Positions 24,766 to 35,047 of a stretch of 64,000 nucleotides of DNA are shown here, one piece after another (positions within the stretch are counted from its first letter, which is position 1; each line of letters begins with the position of its first letter). This DNA comes from Davidsoniella eucalypti (taxonomy: Eukaryota > Ascomycota > Sordariomycetes > Microascales > Ceratocystidaceae). Where the stretch lies: assembly GCA_004009845.1 (NCBI GenBank), contig RMBW01000061.1, forward strand, positions 62,001 through 126,000, in the 5' to 3' direction. The position numbers and the translations under genes are program-made. The notes beneath the pieces were generated by a model. The model worked only from the letters and a program-made list of their open reading frames with translations, did not search any database and had not been told where the DNA came from.

Positions 24766-24915
24766 GATAGGGTAGTACGACTGACAGGTGACTTGAATGT
24801 TCAAGACGATCGAAGTATATAAATTTAAATTATATGTTCTAACCTTGTCTATAGTAATATGTCTTTGTTAACCTTGATGCTGCATGCATGACTTCTCGCC
24901 AGTTGAAGTAAACAT

Positions 24916-25758
24916 TCATTTCGCTTGGAATCTGGAAGCACCCCTCATAGCGGTCTTCCTTTGATATTGGCGCTTTCTTGCTATTTCCACTTGGATACGA
25001 TGAATCAAATCTGACATCTCGTTTTCATTGGGGTTTTCGAAGGCCAACTTCAGAGCCGGGCCTTGTTCCGGCAGATATTCCATAACCTCGTCCCAATCTA
25101 CCAAATATTTAGATTTGAATCTAGTGGATGAAGTAGCTTTCATAGACTTCGTTTCTGAGACGGTGTTCTCTGACTTAACACGTGCATTTGATACCTCTTG
25201 GTCAGTCAATTCCCATACCGTGCCTAGTACGTTAGTTCTAAACGTCGCTCGCTTTTGCCACAGAGTTAGCTCGGCTGCTGTGTCTACGACCTTTACCATG
25301 TTTGTCAAGGTGAGCTGCCAAGCATCGTTATAGAGACCCAGTTCTCCCTTAACATCGATAATGTCACCTGGAATTACTTCTGGCCACTCATAAGGTTTCT
25401 GATTTCCAGATTTGATTTGCTTGTTCTTTGGGGCGTTGAAAACGCATTCTAGAATAACGCCACTGCTATCATCGATCGTGTAGAAGCATCGTTCAGCAAA
25501 TTGGCTAATATCAACAATGATGCCCACGAAACGCACCCATCGGATTGGCAGATTCTTATAGAAGAAGTATTTTTGGCCTACTATAGTGTTAGTTATCATG
25601 TGACAGGCACTACCACTCTTGAAGGGAAATAACAGACCTTGAAATTCTGGACGATGCTTAAGATCGCGTGTATCAATTATCTTTAAGAAACTCCATACTG
25701 AAAACGTGGGTGCAAGGTCGAAGCAGTAGATAGGGTACTGAGTGATCTCTTCCGTCAT
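24916..25758 (-). CDS. STN1: Telomere-capping CST complex subunit Stn1 (OB-fold)
   Basis: Stn1 binds Ten1 and telomeric single-stranded DNA, protecting chromosome ends and helping fill-in synthesis. The N-terminal half has the characteristic fungal Stn1 block (YPIYCFDLAPTFSVWSFLKI, then FFYKNLPIRWVRFVGIIVDI and CFYTIDDSSGVILECVF), which forms the OB-fold. A predicted 57-nt intron at 25581-25637 (GTCTGT donor, ATAACTAAC branch, CTATAG acceptor) is a multiple of three without stops. Exons 25758-25638 and 25580-24916 give 261 aa. Intron retention would insert 19 residues just before the conserved FFYKN block. The C-terminal ~70 residues are basic and helical-looking. The start ATG at 25758 has no in-frame competitor nearby. 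Confidence 0.85.
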   Translation of the reverse strand: MTEEITQYPIYCFDLAPTFSVWSFLKIIDTRDLKHRPEFQGLLFPFKSGSACHMITNTIVGQKYFFYKNLPIRWVRFVGIIVDISQFAERCFYTIDDSSGVILECVFNAPKNKQIKSGNQKPYEWPEVIPGDIIDVKGELGLYNDAWQLTLTNMVKVVDTAAELTLWQKRATFRTNVLGTVWELTDQEVSNARVKSENTVSETKSMKATSSTRFKSKYLVDWDEVMEYLPEQGPALKLAFENPNENEMSDLIHRIQVEIARKRQYQRKTAMRGASRFQAK

Positions 25759-26106
25759 TGCATCATATCTGATAGTTAATTAAAGGGCATCGGATGATGA
25801 GTGAGTATTGAATAGACGAATAAATGAAACAAACAATGTGAGGCTATTCTGTAAATTTGATGCTAGTTATTTTGGCATTATGAAGAGTTCAGGAGATAAC
25901 CACGCGTCGATATTGCCAAGGGACGTTGGCCAAAGAGAAATAATATCCTTCTCAACATGAACTATCCTTAACCCTAAGACAGAGTCGATCAGTAACCTAT
26001 AATTAATTCTGTATTTAGGCACCAAAACTAATGATATGGGAAAAATAGTGGTATGATAAGAGTACCAAAGATTATGAATAAAGATGAAATATTAAACATC
26101 AAACAA
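25759..26106. promoter_or_regulatory. Intergenic region between the J-protein and STN1 (tandem, minus strand)
   Basis: 348 bp, AT-rich. It must hold the 3' UTR of the J-protein gene and the promoter of STN1, both transcribed leftwards. No open frame or named motif seen. Confidence 0.5.
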
Positions 26107-27197
26107 TTATGATCTGGTCCTCTTGGAGCTACGGGATGAAGACTGAGTTGTTGAAGTTTTGCGGTTTTTGTCCAAGCGAGCCTGTATATTTTTGAAGTCT
26201 TCTTCAGAAGGTTCACTCTCGCGAACACGCTTCTTTTTGGACGAATTCTTGTCCTTGCTAGCATATCTTTCTTCCAAGGCATCAAGAAAGCCGGAACGCT
26301 CTTTTTGTCTGCTTTGGATGAGAGCTGCGAGGGCGTCCTCAGACGATGCCTTTTTCTTTGAGGAGGCCTTGGACTTTGTGACTGGTTTCTTAGCTTTACT
26401 ACGGACAACAGGCTCGTCATCTTCATCGTCATCATGATTATCGGCATTCTTGTCACTTTCATTTGTGATGGTTCCAAAAAGCTTGTCATGCACACCAAGT
26501 TCCTTCGCGTAAGCCTCAGCTTCTGACGCCTCGTCTTTGGCTGCCTTCAAGCGAGCAGCACGTGACCGTTTAGTCTCCTTGGTATACTTTGCAAATGCTG
26601 GCATATCGCCATTCTGGATAGCGGTATCGATGATGGCGCGGAATCTTTCATCGTCTTCACGCACATCACTAAGCATGACTGACTCGTATATCACATCCAT
26701 ATCTCCTTGGCTCGTTTCGTAGGCAACTAAAATATCGTCCTTTTCTTCGTCTGAGTTTTTGTACTTGGCGGCGAAGCGTGAGATGACGTCTGCTGATACA
26801 GCGTCGCGGAATTGCTCACGGTAGAAAGCACTCCAGTTGAAGCCCTCGCTATCGACTACGGATTCGGATGTCGAGCCTGTAGTATCGAAACGTTTACGTC
26901 GAGCAGAGTCAGAGAGGATTGCGTAGGCAAAGGCGACTTCTTGGAACTTTTCATGGGCATCTTTGCGTTTGTCTTCCGAAACCTTGTCTAAAGGAATTTG
27001 TTAGTTTAAGACGAAAATAATCTCGAGATGAGGACGACAATGAAAGCAATGGACATACCTGGATGGTGCTTTAGGGCAGTTTTGCGATAGGCAGTTTTGA
27101 CTTGAGCATCGGTTGCGGTACGCTCCAAACCAAGCACTTCATATGGATCAATACGAGGAGGGGTTTCATCGTATAGATCCTCGTCTGGCGAGCTCAT
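26107..27197 (-). CDS. Nuclear J-domain protein, DNAJC9-like
   Basis: Hsp70 co-chaperone; the DNAJC9 family also binds histones H3-H4. Exons 27197-27059 and 26987-26107, 339 aa. The 71-nt intron (26988-27058, GTATGT...CTTTAG) splits the Asp codon of the HPD motif (residues 45-47), which is required to stimulate Hsp70 ATPase. The J domain spans about residues 17-85 (YEVLGLERTATDAQVKTAYR ... KDAHEKFQEVAFAYAILSD). The middle part (FNWSAFYREQFRDAVSADVI and following) matches the DNAJC9 second domain. The C-terminal third is charged and Lys/Ser-rich with KKKR-type nuclear localisation candidates and an SRSSKRTRS tail. Start chosen at the first ATG before the J domain. Confidence 0.88.
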
Positions 27198-29479
27198 TTT
27201 TATTGTTTTTGTGACGAAAGCGAATATAAACCAGACTGTATCAAAAGTAACCGATAGCTAGCTCTGATTCGATTTATCGCGACGATTGACTTTTGTTAGT
27301 CGCGCTTGGACGACAAACACGATGTGGAGATCAGTCGGGTGATCACGTGACACCATGGTGACAACTGAAATCTAATGTAGTTTTGTTCACTTATGACTTT
27401 TTTGTTTAGGAAAAAGAGGAATCATTAGTCTTATGGTCCTTCTCACAACTAGCTATAGGAATATAGTATGGCAGTTTTCATTTAAGGTTTATCATAGTGT
27501 GGCAACCAGATTTGAAGCCGGTTACACTTGGGCACGAGATGGAATAGTAGTAATACCGATTAGGTAGAAATATGATTTGATTTAAACCTTGAGATCGGAT
27601 TACCTGGATAGAGGACATGATTAATTCTCCAGCCATATACAATCCATTACATTAATGGGCTGAAAATATACGCACATTCATCTAAATCAGTCGTTTGCCT
27701 TTGTTCATGTAGAAAACTGTCTATTATCATGTTGAAAGCGAAAGAGGGGCTTAATTACGGGAAATATGAAACTGGACAAAGGTGCCTTGTTGATAGGAAG
27801 AAAAGTGGTCGGGCTCTTACATACTAATTGAACAACAAGAGATCGGGCTCTACATGCTCTAAAGCTCAAGTTGCTATAGTTATATCTATCTCTGAGTATT
27901 GTGACATCCGCGGTAATACGTGGTCGGGAATATTGTAGTATGGATGGTGGACGGGTATATGTATGACGACGGGACAGGCGGCTCGCTGTCTATGATAGTG
28001 CAACTGGGTACAGTGCCACGACAAACAAGAGACTATACAGATATATCAGATTAGGTCGTAACAAGGCATCCATGGGCCAGATGTTGACGCAGCGGGCCCC
28101 AAGTGTAGAAATATCGGTCTAATATATATATTTGACACCATGGCATCTATTCTGATGGAATACGTTTTGGGTCTGTTTTTGGTCCTTGGTCAAGGGTTTC
28201 AAGGTTATTCAAACACTGTTTTAGCCGGCTACTTACGTACAGATGTATGTACACCATTTTAGCGTAGGCTAGCTACAGAGCATCATGTAGGGGTGCTGTG
28301 GGTTCACCTCTGTATTCATCTCGTTGAAAGGATGGATGACAATGACAGACAAATTGGTTATAAATACGATACCCCTCAGTCTGATATAATAATCTGGGGC
28401 CCGTCTTCTATCCTGATCTACTTGCGACCTCTTAAACTTCAAAACGCTTCTCTTTTCTGACAATTTGACATAGAGTTATGTACTGATAGACAGCCCCCGC
28501 AGACAGCAGCTGGGCCTAAGAGGTATGTGAAAGCTCCAGACCCTAGCTGATCCCCGCATTTCCATTTGCATGAGATTGTCGGCGTCTTCTGATGGAACGG
28601 GACACTAGCTCATCAGCTCATAATACAGTTTGCACCCTTCAACCGCACCCAAGCAATCACTACACCTACTAATATGTAAAACTTTTGTCCAGAAATACTG
28701 AAGGGCAAACGCTACAAAAAAAAACCTATACATAAGTAAACAACCACCCCACCCAACATCTAAATTTTTTTTTTTTCGTTTTCTTCTTTGTGCCGCTCAA
28801 ATATAACACCACGAAGTACAAAATCGGCTTTCGCTGCCGATTGAGTTCATCAAATCCCCCAAAAACTAACAAGACAGACTTTATTGCAAAGGTAAGTTTA
28901 GATTTGCACTTTCTCTCCATTTCACTAGCCCTAGATCCTCATTTTCACGCATGATACCACTCTGCTTGAGAGTTCGGTTTGCCCTACTTCGCTCTTTGTA
29001 CTGTTGCGTAACGGCGACTTTTCACTACATCTCTTCCTCTGCCATTCTCCTGTCATCTCCTCTATATCGCGATAGAATGTCGTGTATTTGACTTTTATTC
29101 GTGTGGCGGAAACGGCTATTACTCTATATTGATACTACTGGTTTGGCTTTTGTACCTTTCATGCAAGCCATTCTGTTCTTGTCTATTGCATTGTTGTTCT
29201 TTCCTATCTAGTTTTATGGGGCACTCACTATTTAATTTGTTGATTGTTTCAACAGCTTTTTCTTTGCCTCTTAACTATCCCTCTACCCAAATTACTATTG
29301 TTGTCCATCCATATCACCCCTCCATCGCTGTTTTGTTCTCTTTTCTCTAACACAGACGTATTTTTATTAAAGATTCCTCGCGAAATCTTGCAACGAAGCG
29401 CTTACACAACAGCTGCTAGCAACGATTGCTTACCGCACTGAGAATCGAATTACACTAGCATTGATCAATCTGATCGGCA
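27198..29479. promoter_or_regulatory. 2.3-kb divergent spacer between J-protein and Argonaute genes
   Basis: No supported gene. The left part is the J-protein promoter. The right part (about 28900-29470) is CT-rich and likely the Argonaute promoter and 5' leader, containing several short upstream ATGs. An A/T run (28764-28776) and TGTATGTACA-like words (28245) occur. Minus-strand frames at 28269-28463 and 28726-28920 are composition artefacts. Confidence 0.5.
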
Positions 29480-32400
29480 ATGGCTGATCGTGGTAATAGA
29501 GGCGGTAGAGGCCGTGGCGGCGGCGATCGCGGCCGTGGAGGTGGTGACGGATATCGTGGTGGTCGTGGCGGCGGTCGCGGCGGCGGCGATGGAGGCGGAT
29601 ACCGTGGCGGTCGCGGTGGTGGTGGTGGTGGTGACTTCCGCGGTGGCCGTGGTGGTGGTGACTTCCGTGGCGGCCGTGGTGATTTCCGTGGTGGTGGCCG
29701 TGGTGGCCGTGGTGGAGGCCGTGGTGGAGGCAACTTTGCCCCAGTTTCTGACGAGTGCTACAAGTAAGAACCGTTCCCCGCTTTGCGAATCTAGTTGTAC
29801 ATATCTTTGTATACACCAAAAACTAACATTTTCGACAGGATTCCTGGCTCCGGAGTTCCGGCTCCGGACACCAAGGTTCAACAGCTTGAGGACAAGCTCA
29901 TTGTTGCTCTCCGCCCTCAAAAGTCAGCTAAGAGCGAGGTCGACTTCCCCGTCCGCCCCGCCTTCGGTGGCCAAGGCAAAGCTGTCAAGCTGTGGGCCAA
30001 CTACTTCGCCATTGATGTGAACCAAGAAGCCATTGTCTACAAGTATCCTGTCCACGCGACCAAGCTTGAAGTTGATGATGATGCCGATGGCTCTGCCGCT
30101 ACCTCCAAGAAGAAGAAGGGAGGCAATAAGACTGCGGAGGCTGTAGGTGACGATCAGCAAGACGCTAATCGCTCCCTACCTCCTAAGTTGCTCGAGGTCC
30201 TGTTCGCTAAAATCATCGAAACTATCAAGAAGAACTCGCCGGCTACTCCGATTGCTAGTGAATTCCGTTCTTACATCGTGTCGGGTAAGGCTTTGCCTGC
30301 CACCTTCACTGAAGCCCCATTCCCAGTTGAGCTCGATGACCGTGGTAGAACCGAGAAGTTTACCATCAAACTACTTGACCCTCTAGTAGTCAGCATGGGC
30401 AATCTGATGGAGTACAGCAACACCATGGTCGATCCTGCCAAGAGCCTCACTGGTACCAGATTCCCCAAGTATGCCGAGGCTATGGATGCTCTGAACATCA
30501 TCTTTGGTTCGCCACACTTCACTCGTCCTGGAAGCTATGTCCTTGGCCACAACCGTGTCTTCTCTGTGGATGGCTCTGCTATTTCACAAGAGCTTGGCGA
30601 GGGCAGTAACCAGTTCCGTTTCTTGTCTGCCATGCGTGGCTACTTCCAAAGTGTCCGCATTGCTACTGGTCGCCTCGTGCTAAATGCCAATGTTGCACAC
30701 AGTGTTTTCCTGGCCGCTCGTAGCTTGACTAGTATCTTTGAACGCGCTAGAGCGGACGAGATTTCAAAGCTAATCGTCAAGTTGAAGGTCCAAGTACCCA
30801 TGAGAAAGGTTCCTGGCGGCCCTATCCAAAAAGTCAGTCGTGCCCTCACGAACATCGCCCTGAGCCGCGATTTCAAGAGATCGCCCCCGGAGAACCTTCG
30901 TATTTCGAATGAGAATAACGCATCCCTCCTCTTCCCCAAGGATGTCCTATTCAAAATCACAGACCCTGCTGAACTTTCGAAGTACCCGAGCCATCGCGAT
31001 GGCTACATCTCAGTGCTTGACTTTTTCCAAAAGAGTAAGTTGACCGTTTATTGATTCGTCCTCCCAATCTCTTGATTGTGTATGCCTTACTAACTATCTA
31101 CTGCCCTGTTATAGAGTATCCGGAAGTCAAGGCTACCAACAAGTTCCCGCTAGTTTACTCTGGCACTAAGGAGCGCCCCAACTTCTATGTTGTCGAGGCT
31201 GTGTCTGTAGTTTCACAGGCTGTCAAACGCAAACTCACAGGAAATGAGACTACTGACATGCTGAACTTCGCTTGCCGCTCTCCTGTTGCCAACGCGAAGG
31301 ACATTGCTACTATTGGCCGTCAGAAGCTTGGCCTAGACGACTCGGCATATCTCGTAAGTGCTGAACAGTATGACAATCAGATGGACTGCCATTTACTAAC
31401 TTTTTATCTTCTTCTCATAGCTTACGTGGGGTATCAAGGTCGGTCAGAACCTCCTAACTGTCCAAGGTCGTATTTTGAACCCCCCCAGCCTGAAGTATCG
31501 TGGCCAAAAAACAATGATTCCCTCTAGAGCCGCATGGAACCTGCGTGGTATCAAGTTCAGCAAGCCAGGATCCAAACTTGAAAGATTCGCTTACCTCAAG
31601 GTTGGCTGCTACAATGTCTTGGATGAATCTTTCAAGACTATGCTACACGACTTCCGTACCAACTACTCAATCCCTGTCGCTGAAAAGCCCTTGCTTGTCG
31701 CCAACATTGACAAACCCGATGGTGGCTCGCTGGACTCATTCTTCAAGCATTGCCAGTCTAAGAACGTCCAGATGATCTTCATTATCTTGGGCACCGACCG
31801 CCCTGCTCTCTACGCAGCCATCAAGGGTCTTGGCGACGTCAAGTACGGTATCCATACTATCTGCTTCTTGCAGAAGCACTTCCAGAAGGAGATGAACGGT
31901 AACTACTCTGGAAACATTTCTCTCAAGGTCAACTTGAAGATGGGCGGTGTCAACCATATTCTTGACCGTCCTTCTCCTATCCTGGAGGCTAAAACCATTG
32001 TTATGGGTTATGATGTCACCCACCCGACCAACCTTACTATTACGGAAAACAGCCGCAACATCCCCAGTATCGTTGGCCTTGTGTCTAGCATCGACACTCA
32101 ATATGCCCAGTGGCCTGCTGTTGTTTGGGACCAAACTAGTCTGAAGGAGATTCTTGATCCGGCCGAGTTCACTAACAAGATCGCTATCTGCCTCAAGAGA
32201 TGGAGCAAGAACAACAACAACCAGCCTCCGGACAACATGATTATCTACCGTGACGGTGTTTCCGAGGGTCAATTCAGCCAAATCATTGATCAAGAACTGC
32301 CAGCCATTCGCAATGCATCCAAGCAGGTCTACCCTAAGGGTAAGGAGCCGCGTATTTCAATCATCGTCTCCGTCAAGCGCCACCAGACTCGGTTCTACCC

Positions 32401-32809
32401 CACTGAGGACGCGACTAAGAACGGAAACGTCCAGAGCGGCACTGTTGTCGATCGTGGTGTGACTCAAACTCGTTACTGGGACTTTTTCCTGACTGCACAC
32501 GACTGCATCAAGGGAACTGCTCGCCCGGCTCACTACACCGTCCTGTACGATGACATTTTCAGCAGCAACGCAGACCCCCAAAAGGCTGCTAATGAGCTCG
32601 AGAAGGTGACCCACGAGCTGTGCTACACCTTTGGCCGTTCCACTCGTGCTGTCAGTATCTGCCCTCCCGCGTACTATGCAGACATCGTTTGCGAGCGTGC
32701 TAGATTGTATCGTTCTGCGTACTCTGGCGGCGATGAAATGCCTGGCTTGCCCCCTCTGGGATCTACCGACGTGCACCCGAACCTGCAAAACTCTATGTTC
32801 TATCTTTGA
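29480..32809 (+). CDS. qde-2: Argonaute, slicer-type (QDE-2/Ago1-like)
   Basis: Small-RNA-guided effector of RNA interference (quelling). Exons 29480-29763, 29839-31034, 31115-31353 and 31421-32809 give 1035 aa, with canonical junctions and a CTAAC branch in each intron. The first ~88 residues are a Gly/Arg-rich RGG box, then the N domain (FGGQGKAVKLWANYFAID), linker 1 (ALNIIFGSPHF), PAZ (VLDFFQKKYP ... KERPNFYVVEAV, about 360-535), MID and PIWI. Three metal-site residues are visible: D771 in GYDVTHP, D851 in YRDGVSEGQ and H944 in PAHYTVLYDD. The protein therefore looks slicing-competent; I did not assign the glutamate finger. It ends in MFYL, close to the usual Argonaute terminus. The gene is intact. 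Confidence 0.95.
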
Positions 32810-33415
32810 GCGAGCTTTATTGTCTACTCTATGCATGCTTTTGTGGGTCTCTTAAATTTGATGCATACGTGTGGTACGTCCTTGTGTGCTCCTTCTGGTA
32901 GAATGTTGACGTGATGTGATGAATGAATGGTGTGGTAAGAGTCATGGCTATTGTCAAAATTCTTTGGTTTTGACTTACTATTTTCTACTTCTGGGCTCTG
33001 AGTTATTAAGGGCTTATATATCTTCTACTATTCTTTTCAATTTTCATTTTTTAAGCATTTGTATCGTAGGATCGAATTATGTGCTTTTGATTTGTCTTTT
33101 GCTTTGTCTTTTGCTTTTATGTTTCTACCCCACTCTATGATCATATGATAAGGAAAACCAGCTATCTACTGCAAGTAGTGCATCAACTATCCGATGTTGG
33201 ATGGCTCCCTCTACGTATGGACATTCATGAACCATCACAAAACAAAAAGAATATGAGCATGGCGTATTCTTTACCAAGAGTAAATAACATTTTAGGAACG
33301 AAAAATCGAACAAATGATAGGATTACAAGGCACTTTGGTACTATCTAGAGGCCTACGCCTTTTTGGCTTTTTGAATTTTTCATATGGCGTTTTGGGCTGA
33401 GTTTCTCAGGTCGTA
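32810..33415. terminator. Convergent 3' region after Argonaute
   Basis: 606 bp of AT/T-rich DNA between two converging stop codons. Short frames are artefacts of T-richness. It holds the 3' UTR of Argonaute and of the OB-fold gene; no clear structure. Confidence 0.5.
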
Positions 33416-35047
33416 TCAAAGTACTGTCATGCTATTAGGTGGAGGATTATCCCATGATTTCGCCGTGACGTTGTTTTTGGATGCTTTATCATCAGCACGA
33501 CCAGCCTTCGGAGGCCTAACAAAGTTCACTGCCCAGTCTCTGACTTTGATAGTCTTTTCTAGCTGTGGATGAACAGAACCTTTCGATTTGATGTCTGCAT
33601 CACTATAATGACTTTTAATGAGCAAAGTGGAGTTTGTATGTTTACTATCATCCCCACTGTTAAGGCTATGGTCTTTGGCGTTGAAGTCACCAGGGAGGTT
33701 ACGGCGGTAGAGGAGGTTAATGTATGTATCGCCTTCTTTGACGCTTTGGCCAAAGACTTTGCCACGAAAGGACGCTAGAGCCACATTCTGTAGCAAGATG
33801 ATGTCTTGTGTGCGGAGGTTCTGCAGGGTATTCCTAAGAGTGCTGTTACGTTTCGAGGTAGTACTAGTTAAATATGGGTGCACTGATGTCTCGTCGGAGT
33901 CTAGCCAGAAAGATATCGAGAAGCCGGCACGTGTATTATCGCCTACGATCATTTCGACCAATTCACAGGTCGATCCCCATCTCGTCGTTATTACTCGCGA
34001 TGGCGATACGGAGATGATACCGACGATTAGGTTTACTAAAATGTTAGTACTGGGAGATCGACGTTGCAGGACATGAGCAGATGGAATGTCTACTAGGTTG
34101 CTCAGATGACGGCTAGCACCGGGTCGAAACGTCTCCAAGCTGGGCGCCGGCGAGTCCTGCAGATTCGACTCTACAGCACTAGTTGCTTCTGCTGAGATTA
34201 GGCTCTGTGTGATATTGAGGGACGGCGAGTCACAGCCGCCGGGCTGTGGGCGAGGAAGGACTGGCTCAGATATGGACGGGGCAGAATACAGCAGGAAGGA
34301 CTCTTCGTAGAACTCTGAGAGTATGTTGTGTTCGGTGGAAGTCTGGTGGGATAAAGCTGTTGTGGCTTGCCTATTTAGCTGGGCGTTTGGTGCTACCAAC
34401 TCCGAGGCGGCCTGATGCGCCTTGTGTTCAGCCAAATATGTGGAGAATCTATCTTCACTATACCCCGTGCTTTCATCAGTGAGACTATCGTGACTAACAA
34501 GGCCTACTTTTTGTTGGTCTAATCGGTCAATATCGAGCCTAGATTCAACGGCCGGCCCACTTTGGCTTTCATATTGAAGCGGATCGTCTGGAGATACCGC
34601 CCATTGATCCGCCAATAGAGCCGGATTTAAGAAATTGAAAGGCTGTTCTAAAGGTTGAGATAAGCCGGTGTGGAGATAAGCTCGGTATAGATCCAAGGAT
34701 CGCCAAGATGCTGGCACGGCCGCTTTGGGAGTAACTATGGAGGGCTGTTCACTCGGCTCGAAGGTGGTTTTACGGTCAACGGTGGATCTTTCATCGGTTT
34801 TAAGGCAAAGCAGACTATGGGCTGGCAGAGACTGGTCTATACGGCGAATGAAACATGGTTCAAAGGTATTCACCATATGACTCTCGTCATGTGTATCATC
34901 ATCACAGGAGTTCGCGTTGATGATCGAGTCGGAAAAAGCCTGGGTGTCGGAGCCTTTAAAGGCAAGAGAAGGCAAGGAAGATGGCAAAGGTACGCCTGTG
35001 AAAATAAGAAACCTTGCCAAGTGCCTATGCTGATGATATGGAGTCAT
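33416..35047 (-). CDS. Predicted OB-fold protein with long disordered N-terminus (SHLD2-like candidate)
   Basis: Single exon, 543 aa, start ATG at 35047. Residues 1-315 are Ser/Pro/Asp-rich and probably disordered, except for a short hydrophobic motif near the start (RFLIFTGVPLPSSL, residues 12-25). Residues about 320-450 look like an OB-fold: alternating beta segments (STNILVNLIVGIISVSPSRV, CELVEMIVGDNT, GFSISFWL, DIILLQNVALASFRGKVFG, YINLLYRRNL). This pattern resembles the RPA/shieldin-2 type of single-stranded-DNA binders. The tail is Lys-rich with an IKVRDWAVNFVRPP patch. That it is an OB-fold protein is inferred by eye. The shieldin comparison rests on architecture (short N-terminal motif, disorder, C-terminal OB-fold) and is speculative. 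No intron needed. Confidence 0.7.
   Translation of the reverse strand: MTPYHQHRHLARFLIFTGVPLPSSLPSLAFKGSDTQAFSDSIINANSCDDDTHDESHMVNTFEPCFIRRIDQSLPAHSLLCLKTDERSTVDRKTTFEPSEQPSIVTPKAAVPASWRSLDLYRAYLHTGLSQPLEQPFNFLNPALLADQWAVSPDDPLQYESQSGPAVESRLDIDRLDQQKVGLVSHDSLTDESTGYSEDRFSTYLAEHKAHQAASELVAPNAQLNRQATTALSHQTSTEHNILSEFYEESFLLYSAPSISEPVLPRPQPGGCDSPSLNITQSLISAEATSAVESNLQDSPAPSLETFRPGASRHLSNLVDIPSAHVLQRRSPSTNILVNLIVGIISVSPSRVITTRWGSTCELVEMIVGDNTRAGFSISFWLDSDETSVHPYLTSTTSKRNSTLRNTLQNLRTQDIILLQNVALASFRGKVFGQSVKEGDTYINLLYRRNLPGDFNAKDHSLNSGDDSKHTNSTLLIKSHYSDADIKSKGSVHPQLEKTIKVRDWAVNFVRPPKAGRADDKASKNNVTAKSWDNPPPNSMTVL

Larger units (their letters stand above)
22103..24915. other. 2.8-kb spacer upstream of GH81, with possible decayed coding DNA
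   Basis: The part next to GH81 (22103 to about 23350) is probably its promoter and leader. A minus-strand frame at 23312-23097 is not convincing. At 23835-24203 the plus strand is open for 123 codons without a good ATG (described separately). A diverged tandem duplication lies at 24616-24765. The remainder is AT-rich and without structure I can name. Confidence 0.55.

Noticed and set aside
29430..29920. His/Arg/Pro-rich and Thr/Ala-rich frames over the Argonaute 5' end
   Set aside because: Other-frame readings of the RGG repeat codons (GGTGGCCGT); repeats give open frames in all phases.
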